Shown here: positions 5,501 to 6,309 of the stretch, one piece after another
Numbering within the stretch: the first letter of the stretch is position 1
Layout of the letters: each line of letters opens with the position of its first letter
Source: JBBRFH01 sp038224615
Lineage (GTDB): Bacteria > Planctomycetota > Phycisphaerae > Tepidisphaerales > Tepidisphaeraceae
Reading direction: 5' to 3'
NCBI GenBank assembly: GCA_038224615.1
Contig: JBBRFH010000210.1
Location: forward strand, 1-6,309
Length of the DNA stretch: 6,309 bases
Made by a program: the position numbers and the translations under genes
The notes under the pieces: model-generated
Database searches by the model: none
Told to the model about the DNA's origin: nothing
What the model saw: only the letters and a program-made list of their open reading frames with translations

Positions 5501-6309
5501 CAAGGGGGCGAGGCGCAGGCGGGCGGCGTCGACCTCCTCGTTTCGGCGGCCAGTCGCTTCCTTGATCGCCTGCTCCCGCTTCTTGGCGGCGTTCTGGTTG
5601 ACGACGGTGCTGGCTACACCCGCGTCGGCGATCGCGAGGCGGAGCGGCGCGTAGACCTTCTTCACCGCAGAGCTGGAGACGAGCTTCATCACCAGGACCA
5701 GCAGGATCGTCCCCGCGAACGTCCCGCCGACCGGGTATAGGAGCTTGTCCCACTGCGGATCGTACGTCCCGAGCCGGGCCTGCACCGCGACGCCGACGAG
5801 CGCGCAGAAAAAGATTACCAGCACGATCGGCCAGGCACCGACCGCCAGCTTCGCCCAGCCGAACTTGCCCAGGCGCGCGATCAGCGTGTCAATCTGTTCC
5901 TGCTTCTCGGCGAGCACCGCGTCGGCGTTGGCGGTGATGGTGTTGGGCTCGAGCTCGGGCTTGTCCGCCGGCTCAGGCATCAGTCCGTACTTCTGAACCA
6001 GCGCCGCGGCGTGCTTCTCGGCGCCGGTCAGGTTTTCCATCTGGTCGTTGTGCCGGTCGGTGTCCTTGCGCAACTCCGCCCCTGCCTGCTGCTCGGCGGC
6101 CTCCAGCACGCTGTCGGCCAGCCAGGCCGCCTGATCGAACTTCTTCTTCAGATCCTGCTTGGATGTGTCAAAATCGTGGCTCAGCTTCGATTTTTTGTCC
6201 GTCAGTTGCTCCTTGAGCGCGGCCATCTGCTGCTGGTGATGAGCGGCCACCTGCTGCGTCTTCTCAAGGCCTTTCTCCTCGATCTGCTTGCGGAGCGTGT
6301 CCAGGCGAT
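2573..6309 (-). CDS. Membrane-anchored coiled-coil FtsK/SpoIIIE-type ATPase, 5' partial
   Basis: A P-loop motor protein of the FtsK/SpoIIIE/EccC superfamily, probably inner-membrane anchored with its ATPase modules in the cytoplasm. The frame is open to the window edge, so the start is not seen; residues here count from an in-frame GTG at 6250. Order: coiled coil (to about 130); transmembrane hairpin (about 134-157 and 172-192); second coiled coil (about 205-335); then three FtsK-like modules at about 377-612, 660-905 and 962-1192. Only the middle module has Walker A GKTGSGKST (689-697) and Walker B VMLIIDEF (D797, E798). The first has TDPDGREEG and IVADF at these places, the third GQQDEQALS and LVINGL, so both look unable to hydrolyse ATP. 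No C-terminal winged-helix DNA-reading domain as in FtsK is seen. Three modules behind a membrane hairpin recall type VII secretion motors, though there the coiled coils are not typical. DNA transport, protein secretion or an envelope-associated scaffold all remain possible. A terminator-like hairpin follows the stop. Confidence 0.9.
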   Translation of the reverse strand, partial: RLDTLRKQIEEKGLEKTQQVAAHHQQQMAALKEQLTDKKSKLSHDFDTSKQDLKKKFDQAAWLADSVLEAAEQQAGAELRKDTDRHNDQMENLTGAEKHAAALVQKYGLMPEPADKPELEPNTITANADAVLAEKQEQIDTLIARLGKFGWAKLAVGAWPIVLVIFFCALVGVAVQARLGTYDPQWDKLLYPVGGTFAGTILLVLVMKLVSSSAVKKVYAPLRLAIADAGVASTVVNQNAAKKREQAIKEATGRRNEEVDAARLRLAPLQQKAIAARDAALRKLQEEQQQMLAKIKASKAHNEAELVTWKQRQLEDSVGKVHAEQARLKAQYEADLKALETRYAERHTSLKDRWRDGLSNIQAPINTGSSSGKGLKTDWQGIERTYEASKIFPETIPFGQLSIDMNQISAGIPRDDSVALPNKFEVPAMIAFPRQASVLIQTDPDGREEGLRAMQMLMAKLITHLPAGRARFTIIDPVGLGQSFAGFMHLADHDDQLVTSRIWTTPEQIEQRLTDLTEHMETVIQKYLRNEFATIDEYNAQAGELAEPYRFLIVADFPSGFEGESWRRLLSIARSGARCGVYLLLLRDIRQSLPPDLMVEDLESSCTNIVRENGRFVWKDEIYRQFPLTLDPPPDEETLTKLVHRVGKAAKEAARVEVDFANIAPKLSDFWTASAATEIAVPIGRMGATRLQYFRCGRGMAQHSLVAGKTGSGKSTLLHAMVTNMAMWYSPDEVEFYLIDFKKGVEFKTYADFQLPHARAIAVESDREFGLSVLQRIDAELARRGEMFRKSGVQDLSSYRKTDGALVLPRVMLIIDEFQEFFTEDDKLAQDAQLLLDRLVRQGRAFGIHVFLGSQTIGGTGGLARTTISQMGIRIALQCSEADSQLILGDNNSAARLLTRPGEAIYNDQGGLVESNSPFQVAWLADERRAKYLQAVNDKLAKEGTRRPVIPPLVFEGNAPADITKNHRLLAALKSTDAVNAPVAWIGDPVAIKDPTSVTFRRQSGSNVLIIGQQDEQALSTLAACMLSLSTQLTPDRGSFILLDGTPNDSFLYGLMQNAVEAIPNEIKHVDYRAVDESITELTVEMEKRRADDTGQYPAIFLVINGLQRYRTLRKSDDDGGGFGFSLSSDDDAPKKVASSKQLVDLIKEGPNVGIHVLTWCDTLASIERTFERGMMREFDNRILFQMSANDSSNLIDSPVANRLGFNRGLSYSEEQGIMEKFRPYGLPPKEWLEELSAKLKARA

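Noticed and set aside
2573..6250. GTG at 6250 as the true start of the ATPase gene
   Set aside because: The frame stays open through 6251-6309 and those 19 codons continue the same charged coiled-coil pattern (Leu-Arg-Lys-Gln-Ile-Glu-Glu-Lys), so the start most likely lies outside the window.

Overview
The window looks like GC-rich chromosomal DNA from a planctomycete-type bacterium, possibly of the Phycisphaerae. This rests on three inferences: an AraC regulator next to a PhyH-type dioxygenase; an intergenic hairpin built on a 'gcacgggcg..cgcccgtgc' core; and a 'tgtcatcctga...gaaggatct' palindrome. Both repeat types are, from general knowledge, common between genes in that group. No rRNA or other marker confirms the assignment.

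All three genes are on the minus strand, so transcription runs from high to low coordinates. From right to left: (1) 6309-2573, a large membrane-anchored, coiled-coil FtsK/SpoIIIE-type ATPase whose 5' end lies outside the window; (2) a 70-bp gap almost filled by a double hairpin that has the polarity of an intrinsic terminator for the ATPase gene; (3) 2502-1630, an AraC-family regulator with a cupin-like sensor domain and a C-terminal double helix-turn-helix; (4) a 164-bp gap with a candidate inverted-repeat operator and a single-arm copy of the dispersed repeat; (5) 1465-305, a phytanoyl-CoA dioxygenase (PhyH) family Fe(II)/2-oxoglutarate oxygenase; (6) about 300 bp of non-coding DNA at the left edge, with a 90-bp palindrome, a 15-bp GC hairpin and a short direct repeat that may be the end of a decayed insertion sequence.

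The regulator and the dioxygenase plausibly form a sensor/enzyme pair, with the regulator acting on the 164-bp gap between them; the substrate cannot be told from sequence. The ATPase appears to be a separate unit, cut off from the pair by the terminator-like repeat. It is the most interesting object here. It has two coiled coils around a transmembrane hairpin, then three FtsK-like modules of which only the middle one keeps intact Walker A and B motifs. That layout is closer to type VII secretion motors (EccC/EssC) than to the chromosome translocase FtsK, but it matches neither fully. Its partners would be encoded to the right of the window.
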